This document shows, one piece after another, positions 13,501 through 22,150 of a stretch of DNA of 64,000 bases. Position 1 is the first letter of the stretch. The number at the start of each line of letters is the position of its first letter. The notes beneath the pieces were generated by a model that saw only the letters and a list, made by a program, of their open reading frames with translations, ran no database searches and had not been told where the DNA came from. The stretch lies in contig NC_088712.1 in NCBI RefSeq assembly GCF_963576615.1, positions 17,963,527 to 18,027,526 of the forward strand, read 5' to 3'. The position numbers and the translations under genes are program-made. Source of the DNA: Watersipora subatra (taxonomy: Eukaryota > Bryozoa > Gymnolaemata > Cheilostomatida > Watersiporidae).

Positions 13501-15471
13501 ACCTGAGGAATCTAATGTTTGTTCCACTGCATTTATTTTCACATCGCTATATTTTCGCACTCATTAGAGCTGTGAAATTGAGTTCCAGCGAAACTTTACT
13601 CTGTATGCTACTCACGAAACTAAATACTAGCGAAATATAAGTGTCCTAGGGTAGATTAACTTTTATATCATGTGGAGTTGTCTCCTTTTTTGTTGATCTC
13701 TTGTACAGGAAACTTAACTCATTTTATCCCTACTCAGTTGTTAAGAGAAACCTGTAGAGTAAAAATATCTTTCTGAGCATGTCTCCACCTACAAGCAGAA
13801 CTTTGCAAGCATTGTCTTTAACAGGAACATAGAGTTCATTGTCATTTTTTTAACTTTAATATTCTTACAACCCACCTGACCTTATACTAATCTCTAAAAT
13901 GCTTGCGATGCTCTTTAATTGCTATTTTAGTATTTAGCTTACAGAAAGTACTGAATTGTCAAGAGTTATGAATTAATGACGTTTAGCATATTTTCTATTG
14001 TGTGGTAGGAAGAGGTCTTAGCCGACCCATGAATTTGTTTATCACTTTCTTTGATGTTACAATAGTTAGCTATAATATTCATGAAGCATATTTTAAATGC
14101 AATGCATTGGAGCGAATTTCAGCTGTTCCATCTGAATTATTGTACAATTTTAAAGTTTACCAGCATTATTTTTGTTATTGTTATTAATTGTATACGTTAT
14201 CCAGCCCCATGGACTGTAGGTAAATTTAGCTACAGTCACTAAATAATGTTACTCTCACTTGCGGCACTGATTTGCAGGGCACTAAGAAACTAACCTATGG
14301 ATGTAGTCAACTGCTGAACGCTAAAGAGTTTGTGGCGCAGGTAAGTTACTCAAGGAATGACCTTTGTGAATAGGTCGTTGCCTCATACAAAAACCTTCCT
14401 ATTTACACATTTTTATGTATCATTTTATGTCATTTTTTTAAATATAATATTGCATAGTCCTTATGCATTTTTAGTTGACAAGGCTTGGACAGGAAATACG
14501 GTGATAGATGATTCCATATTTGATCTATTTATACATCCAGTTGAAGGAGCAGTCGTCATTTGCTAACGATCGCATGACAAACGATTTTTATTGGCTGATC
14601 CGAGATCCGTGCTACTCTGCATCACATGGTGTCTTTGTATTCCAAAACATTTTAATGATATCCTATGGCATGCTGCAGAATTATGGATGTACATTAAATA
14701 ATTTTTCTGTTACATTATCAATGGGTTATATATTTCACGACTTTGAATTTTTCTACTTTTCTGGGTAATAAGATTAAAACCAACTGAAGATCATTGTTGC
14801 TGTTATAATAGAATGTACGCGTAGGTTTTCTTCCATCCAATAGGGTAGATGTAGATCAGTACAGTCAAACCACTATGTACAATGGTAACACATTTTAAGG
14901 TCTGCTTTGTATGCCAAAACGTTCGTTCGTATTTTGCAGAAAGTGTTCATATAACAATACACTGTAATTTGTTTAATTGGTTCCAGAGCTAACAAATTTT
15001 TTGATCACTTCCTAACAAATTTTTACTATAATAAGCGCTGTGTCCATTCATCTATTCAAAGTCAGGCTAACGGGTTAGGAAAATAATTTACCACATCCAA
15101 GAGTTGAACTCAGGCTCCAAGCTTTGCAGCCTAACGCCTTAGCAACTTCTCCACTGAACCACCCTGCAGCATCATATGATAATTGTACACATAACGATTA
15201 ATGATTACGCATGATGAGGATGATTGCGCACTGCGCATGTAACTGTCAAAGCAACAGACAATACATAGACCGATAAAATGAAGCTTTAATTTAAAATGCT
15301 AAATTTAATGCTACAAAAGCTAAGGGAATAAGTAGCATATATTGAGATTTGATATGTATATTTTTATGCCAAATAACATATCTTATTTAGTTTTATGATT
15401 ATTATTTTTAGTTGAGTATTCATCAACTATGGTACATTTACTTACAAACTACATACAAACTTTTATGTTAG
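1431..15471 (+). CDS. SCFD1: SCFD1/SLY1-like Sec1/Munc18 protein, C-terminal part (8 firm exons, 1 tentative)
   Basis: Exons: 1431-1572, 4567-4671, 6126-6205, 6549-6611, 6846-6921, 9085-9191, 11207-11303, 14278-14340, and tentatively 15412-15471. The first eight join without frame breaks into about 244 residues that follow the C-terminal third of animal SLY1: [20 protein letters not shown], then [45 protein letters not shown] and [17 protein letters not shown]1 binds ER-Golgi SNAREs such as syntaxin 5 and syntaxin 18 and promotes vesicle fusion; it is a cytosolic protein that acts on membranes (family knowledge). The N-terminal two thirds lie left of the window. The introns carry a tRNA-Arg, a tRNA-Glu, MITEs and minisatellites. 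One donor is GC. The identity is secure; only the last short exon is uncertain. Confidence 0.9.
2277..2348 (-). tRNA. tRNA-Glu (CTC)
   Basis: On the minus strand a 72-nt cloverleaf can be folded: acceptor arm TCCCAGG against TCTGGGA (one G-T pair), anticodon loop with CTC, and a perfect GGGG/CCCC T-stem around TTCGATT. The body matches the common animal tRNA-Glu(CTC) almost base for base. It lies in an SCFD1 intron, on the opposite strand. Confidence 0.93.
2902..4015 (+). mobile_element. pogo/Tigger-like TIR element, copy A
   Basis: The element begins CAGTGAAACATGGATAACTC and ends with the inverted GAGTTTCACTG, flanked by TA (2900-2901, 4016-4017). A second copy in reverse orientation lies at 31329-32460. 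TA target and CAGTG ends fit pogo/Tigger-type elements (inference). No transposase motif is seen. The 80-codon open frame at 3674-3916 is shared by both copies but resembles nothing known. Its DNA is related to the arm of the foldback elements at 40.9 and 56.2 kb. Confidence 0.85.
3220..3344. mobile_element. Hairpin MITE nested in copy A
   Basis: This 125-bp near-perfect palindrome starts CGGGCTAGCCGGGTCAC and ends with the inverted sequence. GATGAATAG occurs on both sides (3211-3219 and 3345-3353), consistent with an 8-9 bp target duplication. The same hairpin is at the same place in copy B (32011-32136), so it inserted before the host element spread, or is part of it. Confidence 0.75.
4016..4566 (+). 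other. SCFD1 intron, nothing recognised
   Basis: This is AT-rich intron up to the acceptor at 4566. No gene, RNA or clear repeat is seen. Confidence 0.5.
4567..4671 (+). CDS. SCFD1: SCFD1-like exon ([16 protein letters not shown] segment)
   Basis: It contains 35 codons in phase 0, between acceptor ATTGTAG and donor GTATGT. It matches the human SLY1 region around DPDAGTPEDK. The last 11 exon bases and the donor are copied tandemly in the intron that follows. Confidence 0.92.
4661..5128 (+). repeat. 52-bp minisatellite spanning the exon 2 donor site
   Basis: Nine tandem copies of a 52-bp unit begin with CAATGTCGGAGGTATGTGTG. The first copy contains the last 11 bases of the SCFD1 exon (to 4671) and the true donor. 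Most later copies keep a GAG/GTATGT or GAG/GTTTGT donor look-alike. More diverged copies trail to about 5378. Using the third donor would read into a TAG soon after. Confidence 0.93.
5477..5731 (+). repeat. 21-bp minisatellite
   Basis: About 12 tandem copies of TTGCTATTGGAAGTACATATG. Because 21 is a multiple of 3, long open frames appear on both strands; these are by-products of the repeat and not genes. Confidence 0.93.
6126..6205 (+). CDS. SCFD1: SCFD1-like exon (IKYIRRW segment)
   Basis: 26 codons plus two bases, between acceptor TTCATAG and donor GTATGT. It aligns with the SLY1 stretch ending in QYIKQWK. The split arginine codon is completed at 6549. Confidence 0.88.
6549..6611 (+). CDS. 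SCFD1: SCFD1-like short exon (linker segment)
   Basis: 63 bases between TTCTTGTAG and a weak donor CAG/GTTGGT. The product is serine/threonine/glycine-rich, as in the poorly conserved linker of SLY1. The phases fit both neighbours. Confidence 0.82.
6846..6921 (+). CDS. SCFD1: SCFD1-like exon ([10 protein letters not shown] segment)
   Basis: It follows TATTTTCAG and ends before GTAAGT. It encodes [20 protein letters not shown], very close to SLY1 [19 protein letters not shown]. Confidence 0.92.
7456..7517 (+). repeat. 12-bp tandem repeat
   Basis: Five copies of GCATTTATACCT in an SCFD1 intron. Non-coding. Confidence 0.88.
7726..7798 (+). tRNA. tRNA-Arg (ACG)
   Basis: A complete cloverleaf: acceptor GGCCTCG against CGGGGTC (with two G-T pairs), D-arm with AATGGATAA, anticodon loop CTACGAA (anticodon ACG), and T-arm CCAGG-TTCGAGT-CCTGG. 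The body closely matches animal tRNA-Arg(ACG). It lies inside an SCFD1 intron on the gene's own strand. Confidence 0.93.
7870..8780. mobile_element. Putative non-autonomous DNA element with internal palindromic array
   Basis: The right part (about 8540-8770) is similar to 59620-59850: both share CAACACACCGACTGCCAAAT-like sequence, GTTGATTTTACATGGCGAAA-like sequence and a closing segment around GGGGACATCGTAACC / GAGGACACACTG. The boundaries are only approximate. The middle holds the palindromic array at 8085-8306. Confidence 0.5.
8085..8306. repeat. Array of nested palindromes (GGTAACTATAGTTACC type)
   Basis: About nine variants of TACCGTAGGTAACTATAGTT in alternating arrangement. The unit is itself a palindrome centred on CTATAG, with a second centre at TACCGTA or TACGGTA. 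The stretch could fold back on itself in many registers. Confidence 0.9.
9085..9191 (+). CDS. SCFD1: SCFD1-like exon ([12 protein letters not shown] ... YRYFDPKLM)
   Basis: 35 codons plus two bases, between ACTTGTAG and GTGAGC. It matches SLY1 LPVTRILDNLMEMK and DDYRYFDPKML. The split codon is completed at 11207. Confidence 0.93.
9258..9301. repeat. Perfect hairpin
   Basis: Nineteen-base arms of TATAGACCACTCGATGCCA around a six-base loop. Confidence 0.9.
9600..10022. mobile_element. Probable remnant of a TIR element
   Basis: The right end reads GACTTATAGTCCGGAAAATA followed by CAGTA. This is close to the ends of the nested element at 13038-13461 and to a class of animal MITEs whose ends read as stretches of 'ccggactataagtcg'. 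The left boundary was not found. The 99-codon open frame here (9604-9903) matches nothing recognised. Confidence 0.35.
10555..10760 (+). repeat. About 30-bp degenerate tandem repeat
   Basis: Roughly six copies of a unit like GGATTGGTTAATTCCTTCTG followed by a short variable tail. Confidence 0.75.
11207..11303 (+). CDS. SCFD1: SCFD1-like exon ([12 protein letters not shown] segment) with a GC donor
   Basis: It follows a strong acceptor (TTTCTTTTTTAG). One base completes a serine, then 32 codons encode [20 protein letters not shown] and [11 protein letters not shown]. This is the most conserved C-terminal motif of SLY1. The reading frame ends at AAG/GCAAGC. The next exon fits only if this GC donor is used, making a GC-AG intron. 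Confidence 0.92.
11374..11939. mobile_element. hAT-type MITE with 8-bp target duplication
   Basis: The ends are inverted: CAGCTATGGCCAAATG at the left and CATTTGGCCATCCCTG at the right. They are flanked by a perfect 8-bp direct repeat TTCTAGTT (11366-11373 and 11940-11947), the length expected for hAT elements. The 566-bp interior has no coding sequence. Confidence 0.87.
11970..12330 (+). repeat. About 33-bp degenerate tandem repeat
   Basis: The motif ATTTTGTCCTAAGATCACTT with a GGCCCATAGAGGTC-like tail recurs about ten times and becomes increasingly diverged to the right. Confidence 0.8.
12423..13651. mobile_element. TIR element, TA target site, long copy
   Basis: The ends are CCCTAGGACACTTATGTATT and the inverted AATATAAGTGTCCTAGGG, flanked by TA. 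It is homologous in reverse orientation to 788-1198. It is longer because it carries a nested element (13038-13461) and extra interior sequence. No transposase is seen. Confidence 0.85.
13038..13461. mobile_element. Second TIR element nested in the first
   Basis: The ends are CCGTACTTTTCGGAC and the inverted GTCCAAACAGTACGG, flanked by TA at 13036-13037 and 13462-13463. The short host copy at 788-1198 has the undisturbed site (GGACTAGTTTGT), confirming insertion at TA. Confidence 0.88.
14278..14340 (+). CDS. SCFD1: SCFD1-like exon ([14 protein letters not shown] segment)
   Basis: 21 codons in phase 0 between GATTTGCAG and GTAAGT, encoding [20 protein letters not shown] plus Q. It matches SLY1 HILYGCSELFNATQFIKQ, only a few residues before the usual end of the protein. 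Confidence 0.92.
15022..15240. mobile_element. tRNA-like SINE copy
   Basis: It begins TTTACTATAATAAGCGCTGT, contains AAGAGTTGAACTCAGG (an inverted tRNA B-box-like stretch) and ends near a GTACACATAACG tail. At least eight further copies of the same plan occur in the window, for example at 22601, 37706, 47754 and 51021. Confidence 0.65.
15412..15471 (+). CDS. SCFD1: Tentative last exon of SCFD1
   Basis: After the acceptor ATTATTTTTAG a phase-0 frame reads [12 protein letters not shown]... and stops at TAG (15469-15471). The first residues LS fit the usual SLY1 ending LSQLGQK. An AATAAA follows at 15599-15604. The tail is longer than and unlike known ones, so this is only the best of several candidates. 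Confidence 0.3.
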   Translation: MSIHQLWYIYLQTTYKLLC

Positions 15472-15599
15472 AAATAACTTAGTTTTTATTGCCAAATATT
15501 TGTTGCAATTACATGTCGTGTGTGGGAAACTTTACATGTGATGTGGTAATAAGTTAAGACTTGACTGTAGTTATAAGTAGAGATGTGGCTGTATTGTAA

Positions 15600-16195
15600 A
15601 TAAAGGTTTGACTGTACTTGTATGTAGAGGTTTAACTGTACTTGTAGTTAGAGGTTTGACTGTACTTGTATGTAGAGGTTTAACTGTACATTACTTGTAA
15701 GTGAAGGTTTGAATGTACTTGTATGTAGAGGTTTGACTGTACTTGTATGTAGAGGTTTAACTGTACTTGTATGTAGCGGTTTGAATGTACTTGTATGTAG
15801 AGGTTTGACTGTACTTGTATGTAGAGGTTTAACTTTACTTGTATGTAGCGGTTTGAATGTACTTGTATGTAGAGGTTTGACTGTACTTGTATGTAGAGGT
15901 TTGACTGTACTTGTAAGCAGAAATTTGACTGTACTTGTAAGCAGATATTTGACTGTACTTGTAAGCAGATATTTGACTGTACTTGTAAGCAGAGATTTGA
16001 CTGCACTTGTAAGCAGAGATTTGACTGTACTTGTATGTAGAAGTTTAACTGTACAGTACCTGTAAGTGAAGGTTTGACTGTACTTGTAGGTAGGGATTGA
16101 CTGTACTTGTAAGCAGAGATTTGACTGTACTTGTATGTAGAGGTTTAACTGTATTTGTAAGCAGAGATTTGACTGTACTTGTATGTAGAATTATG
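15600..16195 (+). repeat. 24-bp minisatellite
   Basis: About 25 copies of a unit like TTGACTGTACTTGTATGTAG plus AGGT, with subtypes (GTATGTAG and GTAAGCAG) clustered in blocks. The open frames on both strands are products of the 24-bp period and not genes. Confidence 0.93.
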
Positions 16196-16485
16196 ACTGT
16201 ATTTCAAGGAATCTCACATAACTTGCGCGTGCTGTGACCCAGGTTTTAGCGACACATAAAAATTTCAGGCTTCCGACAGAATACTTGCAGTTTACAAAAT
16301 GTCGCAAGTTGATTTCATAACTACCTAACAGTAACTAATTAGGATACATGGTGCTTTATAACAGAAAACTGAGTAATATCTAGTAATACACATATGCTGA
16401 GTATCTGAGTATCTGAGAATGGTTTTGCTGAATGAGTACATGGGTTTTCCATTGTAAACCAAAGTACAATTGACCTCCTACTACT

Positions 16486-16605
16486 ATGAACTACTATGAA
16501 ATTTGCATCGAGCACCACTCAACGTATGACATCAAGCAGGCTACTATTAATAGACACAAGAAGAAGGTTTCTTGTATGGACGAGGAATATGATTATTATG
16601 CGTAC
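16486..16605 (+). CDS. Membrane protein exon 1
   Basis: 40 codons from ATG to the donor TAC/GTAAGT. It includes a DEEYDYYAY run just before the donor. No signal peptide is apparent. Confidence 0.68.
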
Positions 16606-17081
16606 GTAAGTTATCTCTGTTTACAATATTACCTACCGCTCTCCTACAAGATTATTGTGTACTAGTTGAATGCTCGGACTTGCACGAGCAACAAAAAACA
16701 GTTGGCACAGAAATTTTATTTTGTATCCACATATACAACACTTACCGCATACCTTAGATAAAAGTATTTATTTATTTCTGTGAAAGGTGAAATGAAAATA
16801 TTTGTTTGTTTCTGTGTGCTTTTTTAAAGTTTGTTAAAACTATGCTATATGTACATATATGTATAGCCTATTTGGAAAGTATAAGCTGGTTTATTTTCAG
16901 TAGTTTAGGCATGCTAGGTGAAGCGTGCACATTTTAACCAATCACCATTAAAGTTTAGCCAGTGTAATAAATATGTATGTACTTGATTGTTCCATAGTAT
17001 GGCAAGAAGGTCGTTTGGGCTGCAGGGATGTGTTAAGCCTTCAGCAAATTGCTCTACAAAAAACAAGTACCGAATATGGTA

Positions 17082-17150
<69 letters not shown>

Positions 17151-20100
17151 AATTTGGTAAGTCAAATTTTAATAAATTTCTTACCAAATTTATAGTAAGC
17201 TCTACTTTAGTATCGAGCACTTTATGCTGACTTTTAGCCTATACTTTATTGTATATATGTATATATATATATCATCGAAGAGGGTAAAATTTTATGAGCG
17301 CTTAAGTTTAATATTTGAATATACGTAGCTTTGAAAACTACCAACCGGAATGCTGCTGCAGTTTTTGAATTACCGCATAACAGCCCAATGAAACCAATCT
17401 GGTCATGGAGATGTCGCATGGCAGTGACCACGATTAATGACCTCACTACGTCAGTTCAGTAAAAGTGCTAAAAATTTCCTAACGTCTCATTGTTCAATAA
17501 ATCAATTTTAGCATTTGCACGTTTTCACAGTTAATTAAAATTGTGTTAATAAGTATTACTATAAAAATTTTATTTAAATTTAGTAATATTTTGTATATAT
17601 ATTCTTTCTATATAAGAATTTGTATGTAAAGGTTTTACTGTAAAGGTTTTACTGTAGTTCAAATATTTACGCCTTTACATTTTCTTTTGGTTTAGAATGC
17701 TGAATATTCGTACATCAACCCAATCGATGAAATCTCTAGTGAGTCTAAGATAGTACTAGTTATGACACTAGTAGTACTGCTGACTCTGTCTTGCTGCTGC
17801 TTCTGTTGCTGTCGATTTCTCTCCGCATTCTGCCTTGATGCTCTCAGACGCCGTAAGAGGGCCTGTCTAGCCACAATAGATGAACTATGTGGAGATCGAG
17901 ATCCAAGTAAGGTTTTTTAGATTTGGGGGATAACTACAAGCTGAAATAAAAGTATGTGTACATTCCACCAAGGGAGATAAATACAAACTGTTATAAAATA
18001 TGTGTACATCGTACCAGGAGGAATCATTACAAACAAATATGAAAATGTGAGTATAATCAGTCAGGAGAGGTAAATACAAATAAGAATGCTAATACTTGTA
18101 CAATCTACGAAGGGAGATAAATTAAAACAAAAATGAAAATACCATATGCACAATCCATGAGGAGGAAGAAATAAAAACAAAAATGAAAATATTTGTGTTA
18201 TCCCATCAACACATTTAACTTGACATCCTCTAGCTTCCTGGCTTGCTCTGACTATTTGACAAGGTTTTTAGTTACTTTGCAATATACACCTGAGTATTGT
18301 GACAAATACTGGCATCGTTGTGAAAACTTGTTAGCCTATTGATATGAATGATTCAATTTCTAGGACAAACTATTATTGAACTAAAACATTAATAAGCTGT
18401 TTTTCTGTAGCTTGAACAATTATGGGTCATCTACTTTAGCACTTACTCAGTATAAAATAAAATATAGGCTCTCAGGCTATCCCTCCCTATTTAAATGGAG
18501 ATAGTATGCTCAACCACAAAGTCTTTGTAGAGTTATTTTCCAAATGTTATTTTGATTGGAATTCTCTAACCACAAGGAACAGCCAGCTTGATCTAAATGA
18601 GGAACTTTATTTTGTGTTTTAGAGCGTTATGTTGCTCAGAATTTTACACAATTGACTGACGTATATCTCAAAGTGGCCAAATCATACAATTTAAATAAAA
18701 TAACCTAATAAAACATTTTAGTAGTCGGACAACTAATATTTGCAACCATAAATATAATAAACCCATAATATAAAACCATAGATATATAAATAGATATATT
18801 AGATAGAAATGATAAACATAATAAATAAGGGTTTGTTATATCTATGTTCGCAACATATAAATATAAAAACAAATACATCAGTTTTGTTCGATTTATTTCT
18901 TTCAAGGTCAGTAACTTGATATTATCAAACAATTAAAGAAGCAAACTAATCAACAAGCAAGCGGACAAACAAGCGAATGAGCAACAAGCAAATGAACCGA
19001 CAAGCAAATGAACGAACAAGCAATTGAACAAGCAAGCAAATGAATGAACAAGCAAATGAGCAACATGCAAATGCGTGAACAAGCAAATGAACAAACGAAC
19101 AAGCACATGGATGAACATGCAAATGAGTGAACAAGCAAATGAATGAACAAGCAAATGGATGAACATGCAAATGAGTGAACAAGCAAATGGATGAACAAGC
19201 AAATGGATGAACATGCAAATGAGTGAACAAGCAAATGGATAAACAAGCAAATGAGCAAGCAAGAAAATGGATAAACAAGCAAATGACCAAACGAACAAGC
19301 ACATGGATGAACATGCAGATGAGTGAACAAGCAAATGGATGAACATGCAAATGAGTGAACAAGCAAATGGATAAACAAGCAAATGAGCAAGCAAGAAAAT
19401 GGATAAACAAGCAAATGACCAAACGAACAAGCACATGGATGAACATGCAGATGAGTGAACAAGCAAATGGATGAACAAGCAAATGGATAAACATGCAAAT
19501 GAGTGAACAAGCAAATGAATGAACAAGCACATGGATGAACATGCAGATGAGTAAACAAGCAAATGGATAAACAAGCAAATGCATGAACAAGCACATGGAT
19601 GAACATGCAGATGAGTAAACAAGCAAATGGATAAACAAGCAAATGAGCAAGCAAGAAAATGGATAAACAAGCAAATGACCAAACGAACAAGCACATGAAT
19701 GAACATGCAGATGAGTGAACAAGCAAATGGATGAACAAGCAAATGGATGAACAAGCAAATGAGTGAACAAGCAAATGAGTGAACAAGTAAATGTATGAAC
19801 ATGCAAATGAACGAACGAACAAGCAAATGGATGAGCAAGCAAATGCATGAACAAGCAAATAGATGAACATGCAAATGAGTGAACAAGCAAATGAATGAAC
19901 AAGCACATGGATGAACATGCAGATGAGTAAACAAGCAAATGGATAAACAAGCAAATGAGCAAGCAAGAAAATGGATAAACAAGCAAATGACCAAACGAAC
20001 AAGCACATGGATGAACATGCAGATGAGTGAACAAGCAAATGGATGAACAAGCAAATGGATGAACAAGCAAATGAGTGAACAAGCAAATGAGTGAACAAGC

Positions 20101-20522
20101 AAATGTATGAACATGCAAATGAACGAACGAACAAGCAAATGAATGAGCAAGCAAATGGATGAGCAAGCAAATGCATGAACAAGCAAATGAACGAACAAGC
20201 ACTACTGTTTACTCGTTTTTTTTTTCTACTTTGAAGGCTCGCAAAAGTTACTAAGTTAAAAATTATGCAAGAAAATAAAAAGCTCTCTAAAATCTCTGAG
20301 ATGAGAGTACATGTTGTACCATTGTTTAAAGGAGTCATCTCCCTTGATATTAACGCTGCTGTCATGTTAACTAATATCCTATGATTTTTAGAATTTAGAA
20401 CAATAATATACATAGCTGAAACAGCTAGAGTGGACCCTATACCTACCTATGCAGAGTACCTAATACTCAGGAAGGATCTCATGCAAGAACCAGAGTTTGA
20501 AGACTTATACAAAACTGTCTGA
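16486..20522 (+). CDS. Unrecognised single-pass membrane protein, 153 aa, 3 exons
   Basis: Exons 16486-16605, 17696-17906 and 20392-20522 join to 154 codons including the TGA stop, with all splice phases matching. An in-frame TGA lies 12 bases before the first ATG. A second ATG (residue 31, MDEEYDYYAY) in a better context could be the real start. The N-terminal part is tyrosine- and acid-rich. A hydrophobic segment at about residues 58-85 (KIVLVMTLVVLLTLS, then CCCFCCCRFL) ends in a cysteine cluster and is followed by RRRKR, suggesting one membrane pass with a basic cytosolic C-terminal side and possible palmitoylation. The C-terminal tail (PIPTYAEYLI) is moderately acidic. The family is not recognised. 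An AATAAA lies at 20830-20835. Confidence 0.75.
16900..17085. mobile_element. SINE-like fragment
   Basis: It contains GTGCACATTTTAACCAATCA and ACTTGATTGTTCCATAGTAT, recalling in reverse the tail region of the tRNA-like SINE at 21890-22150 (GCTGATTGGTTAAAAGCGCA). It ends in the CA/TA microsatellite. Confidence 0.4.
17086..17144. repeat. (CA)n(TA)n microsatellite
   Basis: Nine CA units are followed by about 20 TA units. Confidence 0.95.
17151..17275 (+). mobile_element. 3' end fragment of a Penelope-like element
   Basis: From TCAAATTTTAATAAATTTCT to CTATACTTTATTGTATA it is nearly identical to 54614-54708, the tail of the Penelope-like palindrome. The copy starts just past the hammerhead ribozyme, so it is a severely 5'-truncated insertion, and it sits against TA repeats on both sides. 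Confidence 0.8.
17696..17906 (+). CDS. Membrane protein exon 2 (membrane segment)
   Basis: 70 codons plus one base, between TTTTGGTTTAG and GTAAGG. It holds the hydrophobic segment, the cysteine cluster and the basic stop-transfer-like RRRKR. Confidence 0.8.
17925..18200 (+). repeat. About 46-bp degenerate tandem repeat beginning next to a donor
   Basis: Five or six diverged copies of GGGAGATAAATACAAACTGT plus an ATGTGTACAT-like tail. The array begins about 20 bases inside the intron, but the exon edge itself is not clearly copied. Confidence 0.7.
18946..20198 (-). repeat. 1.25-kb array of a 12-16 bp unit with higher-order repeats
   Basis: The base unit is GAACAAGCAAATGGAT and variants. Long composite blocks recur, for example the segment with AGCAAGAAAATGGATAAACA and GACCAAACGAACAAGCACAT at about 19255, 19385, 19650 and 19960. 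All three minus-strand frames are open for over 400 codons, but these low-complexity frames (cysteine/histidine/leucine) are repeat artefacts. The array lies wholly inside an intron of the membrane protein gene. Confidence 0.95.
20392..20522 (+). CDS. Membrane protein exon 3 (C-terminus)
   Basis: It follows ATGATTTTTAG; two bases complete a lysine, then 42 codons run to TGA. It includes IAETARVDPIPTYAEYLILR and an acidic end EPEFEDLYKTV. Confidence 0.75.
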
Positions 20523-21889
20523 TTTATCAATTCAAATCATTACATACAATATACAGTTATCAATTTAAATTTTTTTTAAAAGGTTCTTTCCAATTCTAAT
20601 TTTAGGTTTAAAACTTACTATAGTTTTAAATCAAAACTTGACCTATTTGCCTTTAACCAAAATAGTAATTTAAATTATATAAATATATACATATTTTGGA
20701 ACAATATATATCGAAATATAACTAAAATTGGACTACATTTTTAGATATGTAAATACTAAAAAAGAATTAATAGAAAGGGCCTATTAATAGTAATATTGCA
20801 TGTCTTTACACATTTTATTTCTTCTTAGAAATAAAGCATTTTATTTTTAGCAAAAAAATTTGTATATTTTTTGAATAAACAACACAATCTTTTTAATTAT
20901 ACCCACTTATGCTAAAAATGCAGACTTTATTTCTTTGGTACCATCAGCTTTTGTGAATATAAGTTTACGCAAACTTGGACAAGAGAAGACAACTCTGTAG
21001 CAAGTAAACTTTGATGATCTTGAAAGTACTTTTGTTTATTCACACCGCCTTGTTTTAAAAAACTTGTTAATTTAAAGCTTATATTTTGGTTTTCATTGAG
21101 CGGGTGCTGTAACGTTCAGTGCAGCTATTTGATGTAAGTTTGGCTGTACTTGCAGTTGGAAATATCTTAACATATAGACATGGTGTAGCAAGCACTATGA
21201 TGAACAGAAAGTACAGAGAGCTGCATAAAATTGGTTTTATACAAGTTTATTATTTAACTTGTATATGTAATTGCTTTGCATTTTGACATCAATAGCCAAG
21301 TAAAAGCTTCAACTATGAGCACAAGGTATGTACAGCTAACATTATAAACTGGTTTTAACACAACTGAGTAGTGTATACACAACTGAGTAGTGTATACACT
21401 ACAGCAAATCAAAAGCTCCAACAGCAAATAAAGCTTCCATAAATAAAAAAGTTGTTGTTATAAAGCTCATGTGGCTAATCATCCGATTCATTTTTAAAAG
21501 TTGACTTGCAACAAAGCTCACATTACAATTATGTGGTATCAAAAGATTCACCATGTCTTACTCTGTTGTGTTGTAGGTGCAAAATATGTGGAAATGTGAT
21601 TACAAGCTCTTAAAAGCTAAAAAATGAAGAGTTAATCGCAGGCATCACGAAAACGGCCGTAGGTTGGAATCCCTTTCCAAAACGGCTCAAATGGAATATA
21701 GTTGAGCATGATGTGCTTCTGTTTACACTTTCATGCAACCTCATTCGTCGAAATATCTTTACAAATAAATTAAGTAGTTGATTTACTTGTACAGTTATGA
21801 CTGATCAGTCACCAAAATATTGTCAATAACAACTGAACTAAGATAACTTCAACTAAGCAGTGATACTGAGGCAGCAAACAGCAAACATA
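20523..21889. other. Intergenic, nothing coding recognised
   Basis: AT-rich sequence with probable 3' UTR of the membrane protein gene to AATAAA at 20830. A short direct duplication of ACAACTGAGTAGTGTATAC lies at 21360-21400, and a TA tract precedes the SINE-like element. Confidence 0.5.
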
Positions 21890-22150
21890 TATATATATAT
21901 ATATATAATTTTCAGTGTTTGTTTGTCTGTCTGTTTTCTGCGTGTCGAGTTATAGCGATCAGATTATAGGAACAAAAAGTCCACTTCTCACTAAAATTGA
22001 GCTCAAAACCTCCAGTTCTGCAAACAGATGTACTATTCCTTATACTAAGCGTCCAACTTGCCATATATCATACTTATTACACCTGCCAATCTTTAATGCT
22101 GATTGGTTAAAAGCGCATGCTTCATACTTCAGCTAGTACGCTTGAAGATC
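21890..22150. mobile_element. tRNA-like SINE copy, second subtype
   Basis: A TA tract leads into GTGTTTGTTTGTCTGTCTGT, then AAAACCTCCAGTTCTGCAAA and a GCTGATTGGTTAAAAGCGCA tail. It shares its plan with 42791-43060 (AAACCTCCAATTCTCCAAAC). Confidence 0.55.

Noticed and set aside
14940-14954. Alternative last exon for SCFD1 (AAA GTG TTC ATA TAA after TATTTTGCAG)
   Set aside because: The acceptor is good, but the five-codon ending KVFI has no likeness to the usual LSQLGQK tail. Kept only as an alternative to 15412-15471.
15680-16065. Open frames of 108 and 118 codons with an 8-residue repeat
   Set aside because: They arise from the 24-bp minisatellite.
18933-20413. Three overlapping minus-strand open frames of 418-487 codons
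   Set aside because: Products of the 16-bp tandem array; low-complexity, in all frames, and antisense to an intron.
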